Positions 7,332-15,961 of a stretch of DNA of 64,000 nucleotides are shown here, piece after piece. The stretch comes from JAPORY01 sp965215385. GTDB taxonomy: Bacteria > Pseudomonadota > Alphaproteobacteria > Rhodobacterales > Rhodobacteraceae. How positions within the stretch are numbered: the stretch's first letter is position 1; each line of letters begins with the position of its first letter. The DNA lies in contig OZ244059.1 of assembly GCA_965215385.1 (NCBI GenBank), positions 2,108,001 through 2,172,000 on the forward strand, read 5' to 3'. Under the pieces are notes generated by a model that searched no databases, was not told the DNA's origin, and worked only from the letters and a program-made list of their open reading frames with translations. A program made the translations under genes and the position numbers.

Positions 7332-8836
7332 TGCTGCTGTCATTAACGAAAGTCCTTTTGTTCGCAACCGTAATGGTTGGTGCGGCTTTTGGCACCGAAT
7401 TTCTGCTGGGGCTGGAAGGGAGCATTCGTGTCACCTTTGGTGGAAACGAGTACACGTTTAATGCCTTGCACGCCGCAATTGCATTTTTGGCCTTGGTGGC
7501 CATGATTTGGCTAGTCCTTAAGATATTGGGATTATTGGGTGCCGTTTGGCGATTCATCCATGGCGATGAAACGGCTATTTCTCGTTATTGGTTTCGCAAT
7601 CGAGAGCACTCCGGCCTTCAAGCCCTATCTGATAGCATGATTGCGCTGGCTTCAGGAGAAGGAAGTCTAGCAATGGCGAAGGCGGCAAGAGCTGAGCGAT
7701 ACTTAGGGCGCCGTGACCTCACAGATTTGCTCACCGCGCAGGCGGCTGAAATTGCGGGAAATTCGACAGCGGCAGCAGCTGCTTACAAGAAGTTAATCAG
7801 TAATGACGCGACGCGGTTTGTTGGTATTCGCGGCATCATTCGGCAAAAACTTGCCGAGGGTGATAGCGATACCGCGTTGAAACTTGCGAGCAAGGCACTC
7901 GACTTGAAGCCACGGCATGAAGAGACTCAAGACGTGCTCTTGAAGTTACAATCGCAGGCGAAGGATTGGACTGGAGCGCGTAAGACCATGCGGGTTAAAA
8001 TGCGACACGGTTCGTTGCCGCGTGACCTGCACCGCCGACGCGATGCGATTCTCGCGATTTCGGAAGCACGGGATGCCGATGACGATAGTACCAGCGTTGC
8101 CGTCCAAAGTGCTGCCATTGAAGCGAATCGACTATCGCCGGAGCTTATTCCCGCCGCGGTGATGGCTGCACGGGCGCACAGTCTGCGCGACGAGCCTCGG
8201 CGGGCAGCGAAAGTCATACGGCGGGCGTGGGAAGCGCAACCGCATCCAGAGTTGGCGGCAGCTTTTGCCGAAATTGTCCCGAATGAGAGCGGACCAGATC
8301 GGTTAAAGCGGTTTGCAACACTAACGCGTCTTCACCCTGATCACATCGAGACTCGACTTTTACTGGCAGAGCTCAACCTAGCGATCGAGGATTTTTCGGA
8401 GGCAAAGCGATCGCTCGGAGATTTGCCACAAACGAAACCTGACGCTCGTGTCCTGACCATCCTCGCGGCAATAGAGCGTGGTCAAGGCGCATCAGACCAG
8501 CGAGTCAAAGGTTTGCTGACAAGAGCCATCAAGGCGCCGCGAGGTCCACAGTGGGTGTGTGACAACTGCCAACAGGTGCACAGTGTTTGGTCCGCTATAT
8601 GTGAGAATTGCGAAAGTTTCGACACATTGTCTTGGAGCGAGCCGCAACAGTCCGATGTCACGATGCCAAATTATTTGGAAATGTATCCGTTGATCGTTGG
8701 AGAGGAGACGGCAAGAGAGGATCAGGCCACCGCGGTTGCGGAAAGCGCGGCAGATTCTCATTCCGCAAGCGCGGTAATAGTCAACCCTGACGACGAGGAT
8801 GATCAAGAATCCAATGAAAGCAAGACAAAGCTTTAA
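7331..8836 (+). CDS. hemY: HemY N-terminal domain / TPR membrane protein
   Basis: The start codon shares one base with the stop of the Mic60-like gene, so translation is probably coupled. Two transmembrane helices lie at about residues 6-26 and 43-68, then comes a tetratricopeptide-type helical region (about 130-410) and a short zinc-ribbon-like pair VCDNCQQVHSVWSAICENC (about 400-418) before an acidic tail. This is the typical 450-550-residue alphaproteobacterial HemY, which despite its name is not protoporphyrinogen oxidase; its exact task in haem-related or envelope metabolism is not settled. It is encoded beside Mic60 in most Alphaproteobacteria (there called Orf52). Confidence 0.82.
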   Translation: MLLSLTKVLLFATVMVGAAFGTEFLLGLEGSIRVTFGGNEYTFNALHAAIAFLALVAMIWLVLKILGLLGAVWRFIHGDETAISRYWFRNREHSGLQALSDSMIALASGEGSLAMAKAARAERYLGRRDLTDLLTAQAAEIAGNSTAAAAAYKKLISNDATRFVGIRGIIRQKLAEGDSDTALKLASKALDLKPRHEETQDVLLKLQSQAKDWTGARKTMRVKMRHGSLPRDLHRRRDAILAISEARDADDDSTSVAVQSAAIEANRLSPELIPAAVMAARAHSLRDEPRRAAKVIRRAWEAQPHPELAAAFAEIVPNESGPDRLKRFATLTRLHPDHIETRLLLAELNLAIEDFSEAKRSLGDLPQTKPDARVLTILAAIERGQGASDQRVKGLLTRAIKAPRGPQWVCDNCQQVHSVWSAICENCESFDTLSWSEPQQSDVTMPNYLEMYPLIVGEETAREDQATAVAESAADSHSASAVIVNPDDEDDQESNESKTKL

Positions 8837-8876
8837 TTCGTGACTCGGGAGTGATAAAGACTGCCGCTGCTCAGAG

Positions 8877-8952
8877 GCCGCAGTAGCTCAGTTGGTAGAG
8901 CAATGCATTCGTAATGCATGGGTCGGGGGTTCGATTCCCTTCTGCGGCACCA
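8877..8952 (+). tRNA. tRNA-Thr (anticodon CGT)
   Basis: The 76-nt sequence folds into a standard cloverleaf. The acceptor stem GCCGCAG pairs with CTGCGGC, the D arm contains AGCTCAGTTGGTAGAGC, the anticodon loop is TTCGTAA (anticodon CGT, reading ACG), and the T arm contains GGTTCGATTCC. The 3' CCA is encoded. It lies just upstream of a suspected accessory island; I searched by eye for a repeat of its 3' end (an attachment-site duplicate) up to 13 kb and did not find one. Confidence 0.95.
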
Positions 8953-9459
8953 ACACGGAAGGAAATATTGAACGCCGATTACCGCCGAGCATTTGCAAGA
9001 AGCGTCGGTCAGCGTGAAGTAATCAGTTTCCGATGAGATCAGGCGGTGCTCGAAGCGCGGCTCATCAAGGAGTCAATCAACGGGCTTGGTAGGCGGGCAT
9101 CCAATCTTGAGCACCTGCTATTCTTCGCCCTTTTTTTATACCCGCAGAGAGTTCCGCCAATACTGGATTGATAAACGAATCTGGAATAACCGAAGTGAAG
9201 GTACAGATGAGGATGAACACAGACTTTGTAGTCGAGCACCGAGAGGCGAACGGAGTGAGCAACTAAAGTCCCTACCTGATGGTCCAACCCGCGGTCGTTC
9301 GACCCAAGTTCGAAAACGGGAATAGGGAGGCCGAATTAGACGAGAGTCTACAGGACCAAATTCGCGGTATATTATTGCTACCTTTCGAGGTTTGAGACAA
9401 CAAGCGGGAGACAGTGAAGATCGCAGAACTAAAAGCCTAAATTTTATCGTTCTGGAGGG
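8953..9459. other. Gene-free stretch after tRNA-Thr
   Basis: No convincing coding region on either strand; the short frames present lack ribosome binding sites and family features. It presumably holds the promoter for the ATPase gene pair that starts at 9460, whose GGAGGG ribosome binding site is at 9454-9459. Confidence 0.5.
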
Positions 9460-10656
9460 ATGATGTTGCCGAATAAGAAAAGAAAAAAATCCTCGACGAT
9501 CCGTCTCGAAAATGTTGGGCCGATTATTGAGGCGAAAATAGACCTCGGCGACTTGACGGTTTTGGTTGGACCGCAGGCCAGTGGCAAGAGCGTTTTTCTG
9601 CAGACGCTAAAACTTGTAATTGATCGAAATCATGTGCTCGGCGTTTTCGACCAACAAAATGTCGTTTTTGATGGTGATCCAGCCGCCGTGCTTAATGGTT
9701 TTTATGGGCGTGGAATGGCAGGAATGCTGGACTACGATCCAGTGGTAATATGGGACGGACGACGATATGATCTTCACACATTGACCAAGTTTAAGAAGCC
9801 AAAGTCATCGCAGGTTGAGCGCCTCTTTTTCATCCCTGCTCAAAGGGTGGTTAGCCTGCCCTCGGGGGTATCTCAAACCTTCGGGAGCTTTAGCTTCGGC
9901 GATCCTTTCGTGCTGCGTTATTTTGCGCACCAGATCCATATTTTGCTGCAAAATGAATTTGGGTCAGCTGCGCAACTTTTTCCCGCTAAGGGTCGCTTAA
10001 ATGAAACCTTGAAAAGACCGATAGCCAAAAACCTGTTTGGCGGTGCGCAACTCAAGGTGGAGCCAAAGGATTTTACCAAAACTCTGACGCTCGAAATTGA
10101 GGGCGTTTCGGAAGGGCTTCCTTTTTTGGCATGGTCGGCTGGGCAAAGAGAATTTATACCACTTCTCCTCGGTCTCTACTGGCTTTGTCCCGCGGGTAAG
10201 ATTTCAAAGCGCGACAACATTGATTGGGTAGTAATCGAAGAACCTGAAATGGGTTTGCACCCAAGAGCAGTGTCGACCTTCTTGCTTCTGGTTTTGGAAC
10301 TTCTAAAGCGAGGCTACAAAGTCGTGATTTCTACCCACTCGACTGTGGTCCTTGATTTAATTTGGGCGCTTAGAGAGATTCAGGACTGTGACGGAACGAA
10401 GACCGAGATTCGCGAACTTTTCGAATTGAGTTCGAATCCGACAACAAAACAGATCACGGAGAGTGCCCTTCGCAAGGATTACCGCGTTTACTTTTTTGAA
10501 CGAGGGAAGGTAGTCAAAGACATTTCATCTCTAGATCCAGGGTCAGATGATGACGCCGTCGCAAACTGGGGAGATCTAAACGGTTTTGCGGAACGCTCAG
10601 CCCAAACCGTTGCGAAGGCAGTGACAAGAGCAAACGCTGGGGCAGCCAAAAAATGA
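9460..10656 (+). CDS. AAA15/ABC-type ATPase, putative defence-system ATPase
   Basis: This 398-residue protein is a soluble SMC/ABC-like ATPase without membrane segments. Motifs in order: IRLENVGPI (typical first strand), Walker A VGPQASGKSVF (about residues 36-46), a signature-like WSAGQREFIPLLLGLYW (about 225-241), Walker B DWVVIEEPEMGLHP (about 256-269) and a switch STHSTVVL (about 293-300). No coiled coil long enough for an SMC protein, and no TOPRIM domain as in OLD nucleases, is present. ATG ATG TTG follow GGAGGG very closely, so the true start may be the second ATG or the TTG at 9466. The next gene starts inside its stop (ATGA), so the two products are made together. ATPases of this class drive many two-gene anti-phage modules (PARIS, Septu); the partner here differs from those I know. 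Confidence 0.75.
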   Translation: MMLPNKKRKKSSTIRLENVGPIIEAKIDLGDLTVLVGPQASGKSVFLQTLKLVIDRNHVLGVFDQQNVVFDGDPAAVLNGFYGRGMAGMLDYDPVVIWDGRRYDLHTLTKFKKPKSSQVERLFFIPAQRVVSLPSGVSQTFGSFSFGDPFVLRYFAHQIHILLQNEFGSAAQLFPAKGRLNETLKRPIAKNLFGGAQLKVEPKDFTKTLTLEIEGVSEGLPFLAWSAGQREFIPLLLGLYWLCPAGKISKRDNIDWVVIEEPEMGLHPRAVSTFLLLVLELLKRGYKVVISTHSTVVLDLIWALREIQDCDGTKTEIRELFELSSNPTTKQITESALRKDYRVYFFERGKVVKDISSLDPGSDDDAVANWGDLNGFAERSAQTVAKAVTRANAGAAKK

Positions 10657-11192
10657 CGAGATTCTTGGATGCCGCTAGGGCCACCAAGATCAAGGGTGAA
10701 TCTGGAAAACAGGCCGTCAAAGCGGAGTATCACGCTCAAATTATGGTCAAGGGCGATTCCAAGTTTACCGGCAGTATTGACCTCGATGCTCACTTTGTGG
10801 GTGTCGAACCTAAAGCGAATCGATGGGACTACGGCGTTGGGTTTCATGCGGGTCACGAGTTTGTATTGTGGATTGAGCCACATCCTGCGAGTGGCTCAGG
10901 CGATGTAGCAGAGATGATAAAGAAGCTCGACTGGTTGCAATCCAAATTGCAGACGCCAGGTTTCAAAGGCTTCGCTGATTTGACAAGAGAAACCGAAGCG
11001 AGAAACGAGATACCCTATCGATGGCTCTACAAAGGCAAGACTAGCTTTCGAGCAGGAGAAAAGGCAGCGAAGCAACTCGCCAAAAAGGGGTTTGAGGTTG
11101 CCAGAGCGAAAAATTCAGGTGGGATAAGAACTGTCTTTCTGGTCATCAAACATCCTCGGCAATGGTTTGAGCGGCCTTGGGCAAGCTTATGA
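10653..11192 (+). CDS. Unknown partner protein of the ATPase, possible nuclease-like effector
   Basis: The ATG overlaps the stop of the ATPase gene by four bases. The 179-residue product is soluble, basic overall and unlike any family I recognise. A conserved-looking core contains GSIDLDAHF (D43, D45), WDYGVGF (D59), EFVLWIEPHPASGSGDVAEM (E69, E75, H77) and IKKLDWLQSKL (K90, K91). Acidic residues on two neighbouring strands followed by lysines are reminiscent of a PD-(D/E)XK-like nuclease core, but the canonical E-x-K is not present (E-P-H instead), so this is only a suggestion. A second part has NEIPYRWLYKGK and a C-terminal helix AGEKAAKQLAKKGFEV then TVFLVIKHPRQWFERPW. Its strict coupling to the ATPase suggests an effector or sensor of one system. 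Confidence 0.6.
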   Translation: MTRFLDAARATKIKGESGKQAVKAEYHAQIMVKGDSKFTGSIDLDAHFVGVEPKANRWDYGVGFHAGHEFVLWIEPHPASGSGDVAEMIKKLDWLQSKLQTPGFKGFADLTRETEARNEIPYRWLYKGKTSFRAGEKAAKQLAKKGFEVARAKNSGGIRTVFLVIKHPRQWFERPWASL

Positions 11193-11385
11193 ATTAGCTT
11201 AGTATGCCCCCTGAGGACAGTGCAATTTCTGGGCTTTATTGCAACATTGCCCTGTAGTATCTTTATTGCAATTTCACGATGGCGACATAGTGCCTCACTA
11301 AGTTGCTCTCAGCGCACAAAGATATCTCTTCACCAAGAGAGCATAGCAGATTTGAAGTGTACCATGGTTAGGGAGGGTGATGCCC

Positions 11386-11811
11386 GTGGCTTATTGGCTT
11401 TTTAAGTCTGAGCCGTCTACTTGGAGTTGGCAACAGCAAGTTGCCAAAGGTGAGATCGGCGAAGAGTGGGACGGCGTTCGCAACTATCAAGCACGAAATT
11501 TTATGCGGGCGATGGCCTGCGGAGATCGCGGTTTCTTTTATCACTCGCAGACAGAAAAGGCGGTGGTTGGGATCGTTGAGGTCATTGCGGAGGCACACCC
11601 TGACAGTACGACAAGCGATGAACGATGGGAATGTGTTGATGTGAAGGCGATTGCATCAGCAAAGACGCCAGTGACGCTCGTGACCATAAAGGCTGACCCG
11701 CGGCTATCCGAAATGGTATTGGTTACGAACTCGCGTTTGTCAGTCCAGCCAGTCACCGAAGCGGAATGGCAGATCGTATGTGAATTGGGTGGTTTGTCAG
11801 CCAGTAGATAA
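11386..11811 (+). CDS. EVE domain (PUA-like) protein
   Basis: The GTG at 11386, eight bases after GGGAGGG, yields MAYWLFKSEPSTWSW, the standard opening of EVE proteins; the ATG at 11380 is too close to the ribosome binding site. The 141-residue protein covers one EVE domain: YWLFKSEP, EWDGVRNYQARNFM (the conserved W-x-G-V-R-N-Y-x-A-R-N motif), GDRGFFYHS and VVGIVEV. EVE domains bind modified bases in nucleic acids and recur in restriction and other defence systems, although stand-alone EVE proteins also occur widely as YTH/thymocyte nuclear protein 1 relatives. It lies about 190 bp after the ATPase pair, on the same strand, with another PUA-like protein following. Confidence 0.88.
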   Translation: MAYWLFKSEPSTWSWQQQVAKGEIGEEWDGVRNYQARNFMRAMACGDRGFFYHSQTEKAVVGIVEVIAEAHPDSTTSDERWECVDVKAIASAKTPVTLVTIKADPRLSEMVLVTNSRLSVQPVTEAEWQIVCELGGLSASR

Positions 11812-11936
11812 GATCTGGGCATTGCCACGACTTGAGAGCCGAGGCGGGCCGGAAAATACGCACGAGCTGCTAGATGCCTTTCGAGCAATCGTACTAGCCG
11901 TCTGATTCAGCGACTTCTACTTCGGACCTTCGAATT

Positions 11937-12440
11937 ATGGCGGTGAAAGACGAGGATTGCAAAATTCGCCGACCAAAGATTTCTCAGGCGCAACAGCATC
12001 GAACGGACGTAGTTCTGAGTTTGCGGCCGTCTTACGTTCAGTTAATCTTGGCAGCGGCAAAAACAGTTGAACTACGCAGACGCTTTGTCACTTGGGCGCA
12101 CTACCGAGAGATGAACGCTTTTCTCTACGCGAGTAGCCCAACGAAGGCATTGGTGGGAATGATTCCAATTCTTGGGGTCGAGAAAATTTCTCTGGATGAA
12201 ATATGGACGAAATATGCCGACGCGGCGGGCGTCACCCGAGCAGAGTTCAACCAGTATTTTGAGGGAAAAAACACCGGAGTTGCCATCAAATTGGGCGGCT
12301 TTATGCCGCTGGCAAAGCCGATGGAATTAACGGAACTTCGTAACCGATTTGACTTTGTACCGCCGCAATCCTTTTCGTATATAAGGGCGGATTTTCGTGA
12401 CGCTGTATTGAAGCGGTTAAATTTGATTTCGCTGCTATAA
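11937..12440 (+). CDS. ASCH/PUA-like domain protein
   Basis: The 167-residue protein carries one PUA-like β-barrel of the ASCH type (COG4933-like): VVLSLRPSYVQLILAAAKTV then ELRRRF, where the S-x-(R/K)P...I..G.K.vElR pattern is the family hallmark, followed by NAFLYASSPTKALVGMIPI and GVAIKLGG.MPL. Such proteins are predicted RNA- or modified-base-binding regulators. No strong ribosome binding site is seen before the ATG, so the start could be the second in-frame codon region. It closes a run of four same-strand genes (ATPase, partner, EVE, ASCH) after tRNA-Thr. Two different PUA-like proteins together hint at sensing of modified nucleic acid. Confidence 0.72.
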   Translation: MAVKDEDCKIRRPKISQAQQHRTDVVLSLRPSYVQLILAAAKTVELRRRFVTWAHYREMNAFLYASSPTKALVGMIPILGVEKISLDEIWTKYADAAGVTRAEFNQYFEGKNTGVAIKLGGFMPLAKPMELTELRNRFDFVPPQSFSYIRADFRDAVLKRLNLISLL

Positions 12441-12923
12441 CTGCTGAGAAATATTCGCAATTGCAATGGCTTATTCGATTGGCGATCAACGGTGTTTAGA
12501 CATTGAATGTCAATGAACACTCGCGACTTTTCTCTGTAATCACAAAGCGTGATTTAGCACGATAAGCGTTGATCAAATGCCTGCAGACATCGCGGAAAGA
12601 CCAAACGATCCGCGTCGCCGTTTCAGACGAGTCGGCAAGACAGTCTATCAAACTCCAATATTATCAAAAGCCGTCAAGACTGATTGGTCGCAATCGAGCA
12701 GGCGAATTGGCGGCGATAGAGCGACTGACCAATGCATTAATACCGAACCGCAATAGCCGTGATTATTTCGCCCGTTCGGGCGACATCACATGTCAGCTTA
12801 CCGCACACGCCAACTCAGCCGCCTACTGCGTCAATTGCTGAGGCGCAAATCAATTTTCCCGGAATCAGGTATTGAATGTAAGTGAGCAGACCCAAGAATA
12901 CGCTGAGTGTGGCCGAGAGGCAC
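12441..12923. other. Gene-free stretch between ASCH gene and pot operon
   Basis: No gene is supported. The only structure noted is a small perfect hairpin near 12766-12781 (CGCCC-GTTC-GGGCG) without a T-run, which might help end either of the convergent transcripts. Confidence 0.4.
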
Positions 12924-13712
12924 TCAATTTTGGCGAATTAGGTTTCGTTTGGAAATGAGTGCCGCAGTAATAACCCCAACAGACACCATTGCAATCAAGA
13001 GAGTCGACAAGGCGTTAATTTCGGGACTGACTCCAAGACGTACCGAAGACCATATTCGAATCGGCAAAGTGGTTGCCGACGGTCCAGCCGTGAAAGAAGC
13101 AATCACTAAGTCGTCAAGGGATAACGAAAAAGCTAGAAGCCAGCCCGCAATCACGGCGGGAGCAATGTTTGGTAGCGTCACGAGACAAAATGCGTGGAAC
13201 GGTGTGCAACCAAGATCAAGCGCAGCTTCCTCCAGCGAACGGTCAAAATTGGCAAGCCGCGAAGATACAACAACACTAACAAAACACATTGAAAAAGTGG
13301 TGTGGGCCAAGATGATCGTTACCAAGCCCCGATCCAAACCAATGCCGATAAACAGGAGCAACAACGACAGTCCCGTGATGACCTCAGGCATCACTAGGGG
13401 AGCATAAATCATCCCCGAAAACAGTGTCCGCCCATAAAATCGAGCACTCCGCACCAAAACATATGCGGCCATCGTACCCAAAATCGTCGCAATGGTAGAA
13501 GAAATCGCCGCAACTCGTAAAGTGACCCATGCCGCATCAATGAAGAGCTGGTTTTGTAGGAGCTCGAAATACCACTTGGTTGAAAAACCAGCCCAAACGG
13601 TCACCAAACGGCTCGCATTGAACGAATAGATGACCAGAATGATGACTGGCAAATACAGAAATGCGAACCCAAAAGATAGGGACGTGGTATTGAACCAGGT
13701 GAGGCGACGCAT
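12924..13712 (-). CDS. potC: Spermidine/putrescine ABC transporter permease PotC/PotI
   Basis: This 262-residue inner-membrane protein forms half of the polyamine channel. The ATG at 13712 (MRRLTWFNTT) is preferred over the upstream TTG because AGG lies nine bases before it. Six membrane helices are visible, starting with SFGFAFLYLPVIILVIYSFN. The EAA loop that docks the ATPase is EEAALDLGCTPFHAFCLVTLPNIAP (about residues 165-190), containing the conserved EAA...G.........LP. It is the last gene of a four-gene operon (potD, potA, potB, potC), with a gap of 67 bp after potB. Confidence 0.9.
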   Translation of the reverse strand: MRRLTWFNTTSLSFGFAFLYLPVIILVIYSFNASRLVTVWAGFSTKWYFELLQNQLFIDAAWVTLRVAAISSTIATILGTMAAYVLVRSARFYGRTLFSGMIYAPLVMPEVITGLSLLLLFIGIGLDRGLVTIILAHTTFSMCFVSVVVSSRLANFDRSLEEAALDLGCTPFHAFCLVTLPNIAPAVIAGWLLAFSLSLDDLVIASFTAGPSATTLPIRIWSSVRLGVSPEINALSTLLIAMVSVGVITAALISKRNLIRQN

Positions 13713-13779
13713 GACACTCAACCTACTTTGGGATAATTACAAGCCAAGAGTAACCCACTTGGATAGGGAAAAATGGAGT

Positions 13780-14673
13780 TCAAGACCCCTCTGCCTCGCG
13801 TTGCCTGAGTTCGTTACGCTGAAATAGAATAATTGGGACGATCAAAACCATCAGCAACACAACGGCTACTGCCGAGGCCAGCGGCCAGTCTCGGTTATTG
13901 AAAAATTCTTCCCATAAAACTTTACCGATCATCAGCGTATCGGAACCGCCCAAAAGGGAGGGAATCACGATCTCACCGAGTACCGGAATAAATACCAGGA
14001 AGCATCCAGCGATTATTCCGGCGCGGGCAAGCGGCACAGTGATGAGCCAAAAAGCGGATATACGAGAGCAACCCAAATCCTCGGCGGCCTCAAGCAAGGA
14101 AAGATCCAGTCTTTCCAAGGTGGCGTAGATCGGCAGCACCATGAAGGGGAGATAGGTATAGACGATGCCAATATAGACAGCTGTTGGCGTATTGAGGACG
14201 GTGAGAGGTGCCGCAGTTAATCCGGCAAATTGCAGAACTTGGTTGAGGTACCCCTCGGTCGATAAAATGCCGATCCAAGCATAAACACGGATCAAAAAAC
14301 TCGTCCAGAACGGCAAAATGATGAGCAAGAGTAGCGTTGGGCGCCACCGCGGATCGGCCCGTGCCATGCCATAGGCTATGGGAAAACCAACGAGCAGCGT
14401 TAAGAAGGTTGAGAGTAAGGCGATGCGAAGGCTAGAGAGATACGCTTTCCAATACAGATCATCGGTCAAGAGGAAACCGAAGTTCTCGAAATCGAGTTGC
14501 CGTAAGAAATCAAGCAGTCCCAGCCAACCCTCATGCCAATTCACATTCGGAACATAGGGCGGAATTGCAATATCGGGATCGCTAAGCGATATCTTAAAAA
14601 CGATGAAAAACGGAACGAAAAACAGTGCTAGCAACCAAAAATATGGTGTTGCTATTAGAAAAAAGCGGCCCAT
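13780..14673 (-). CDS. potB: Spermidine/putrescine ABC transporter permease PotB/PotH
   Basis: The start is the ATG that shares its A with the TGA stop of potA (TGATG), giving MGRFFLIATPYFWLLALFFV and 297 residues, the normal length. Six transmembrane helices are expected; the first is at residues 4-25. The ATPase-docking EAA loop reads LLEAAEDLGCSRISAFWLIT...LA (about residues 195-220). Together with PotC it forms the membrane channel for polyamines. Translational coupling to potA ensures equal supply. Confidence 0.9.
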   Translation of the reverse strand: MGRFFLIATPYFWLLALFFVPFFIVFKISLSDPDIAIPPYVPNVNWHEGWLGLLDFLRQLDFENFGFLLTDDLYWKAYLSSLRIALLSTFLTLLVGFPIAYGMARADPRWRPTLLLLIILPFWTSFLIRVYAWIGILSTEGYLNQVLQFAGLTAAPLTVLNTPTAVYIGIVYTYLPFMVLPIYATLERLDLSLLEAAEDLGCSRISAFWLITVPLARAGIIAGCFLVFIPVLGEIVIPSLLGGSDTLMIGKVLWEEFFNNRDWPLASAVAVVLLMVLIVPIILFQRNELRQREAEGS

Positions 14674-15782
14674 CAATTTGCCAATGCGACAGCCGCGGTA
14701 TCTGTCCAAGAGAGCCACACGCAGTCGTCCCACGTGAAAGATCGCCGTGCAATCCGACGATCATTGGTGGTTTGAGCTTTGATCACATCTCCAGTGGTGA
14801 GTTCGACGTGATAAGTGGAGATATTTCCAAGATAGGCGATATCCAATACGGTTCCTCTGACCTTATTGTGCGACTCTGGTTCTTTGGAATGGATCATGAT
14901 TTTCTCTGGGCGAATGGCCAGATTACACCGCTGGCCAACGGCAAACACGACGTTGGTCTTGCAGTGCAGATGCGGTTGGCCCTCGGCCCAGACCAAATCA
15001 ATGCCCGACGCTGTCGGCGTGGCACGCCCTGCGATCAGGTTGATCTGTCCGAGAAAGCTCGCAACGTAGGTTGAATTTGGATTCTCATAGATGACATCTG
15101 GTGCCGCAACCTGCACAAGCTGGCCTTCATTCATGACGCCAACACGAGTTGCAACCGTCATGGCTTCCTCTTGATCATGGGTCACAATGACAAATGTCGT
15201 GCCCGTTTTTTCCTGAATATCAACGAGTTCAAATTGTGTCTCTTGCCGTAGTTTTTTGTCTAGTGCCCCCATTGGCTCATCAAGCAAGAGTAATTTGGGT
15301 GCTTTCGCGAGCGATCGAGCAAGGGCAACGCGTTGTCGTTGTCCGCCAGAGATCTGATGCGGGCGGCGGTTGGCAAACCGCTCAAGTCGGGTTAAGGTCA
15401 GCATTTCATCTACCCGACTCGCCAATTGCGCTTTGGGCATTTTTTGGCGGCGAAGTCCGAAGGCAATATTGTCATAGACGCTGAGATGCGGGAACAGCGC
15501 GTATGACTGAAACATCATATTGACCGTACGTTTGTTTGGCGGAATCGGTGTGATATCGCGACCCGCGAGTAATATCGAACCAGCGGTCGGCGACTCGAAA
15601 CCGGCAAGCATCCGCAGCAAGGTCGTCTTGCCGCATCCCGACGGACCGAGGAGAGCAAAAAATTCTTTTTCGAAAATATCAAGCGACAAATTATCGACGG
15701 CCAAAAAACTGCCGAAACTTTTGGTGACGCTCTGAAAACTAATCAGGGGTTTTGCAGCTGGATCATCCCAAGGGTCAACCAT
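14673..15782 (-). CDS. potA: Spermidine/putrescine ABC transporter ATP-binding protein
   Basis: The ATG at 15782 gives 369 residues (MVDPWDDPAAKPLISFQSVT). The ATPase domain contains Walker A GPSGCGKTTLLRM (about residues 50-62), signature ISGGQRQRVALARSLA, Walker B LLLLDEPMGALDKKLR and switch histidine VTHDQEEA. The C-terminal TOBE region (about 280-369; NLAIRPEKIMIHS, GTVLDIAYLGN) is typical of PotA/PotG, where it takes part in regulation of uptake. It is the second gene of the pot operon; 179 bp separate it from potD. Confidence 0.92.
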   Translation of the reverse strand: MVDPWDDPAAKPLISFQSVTKSFGSFLAVDNLSLDIFEKEFFALLGPSGCGKTTLLRMLAGFESPTAGSILLAGRDITPIPPNKRTVNMMFQSYALFPHLSVYDNIAFGLRRQKMPKAQLASRVDEMLTLTRLERFANRRPHQISGGQRQRVALARSLAKAPKLLLLDEPMGALDKKLRQETQFELVDIQEKTGTTFVIVTHDQEEAMTVATRVGVMNEGQLVQVAAPDVIYENPNSTYVASFLGQINLIAGRATPTASGIDLVWAEGQPHLHCKTNVVFAVGQRCNLAIRPEKIMIHSKEPESHNKVRGTVLDIAYLGNISTYHVELTTGDVIKAQTTNDRRIARRSFTWDDCVWLSWTDTAAVALAN

Positions 15783-15961
15783 GAAATCCCTATCGCTCTT
15801 TTGCGAGTGACGTTTCGTTCTAATTTGCGAACGCTGATCCCAGCCGCATGCTAAATTCTGCTGCACAATCCGGGCCAAGAAGGCTAAGGACAACGCCATG
15901 CGCGGTCTGCGGCGAATGCCGTTCCCGATGGCACTGGCCGCAGCCGATCAGATTTTGAGCG

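Noticed and set aside
12766..12781. Intrinsic terminator for the pot operon
   Set aside because: The hairpin has only 5-6 pairs, lies about 140 bp past the stop and has no T-run.
8877..12923. Integrated island bounded by a duplicate of the tRNA-Thr 3' end
   Set aside because: No second copy of the tRNA 3' end and no integrase gene were found between the tRNA and the pot operon.
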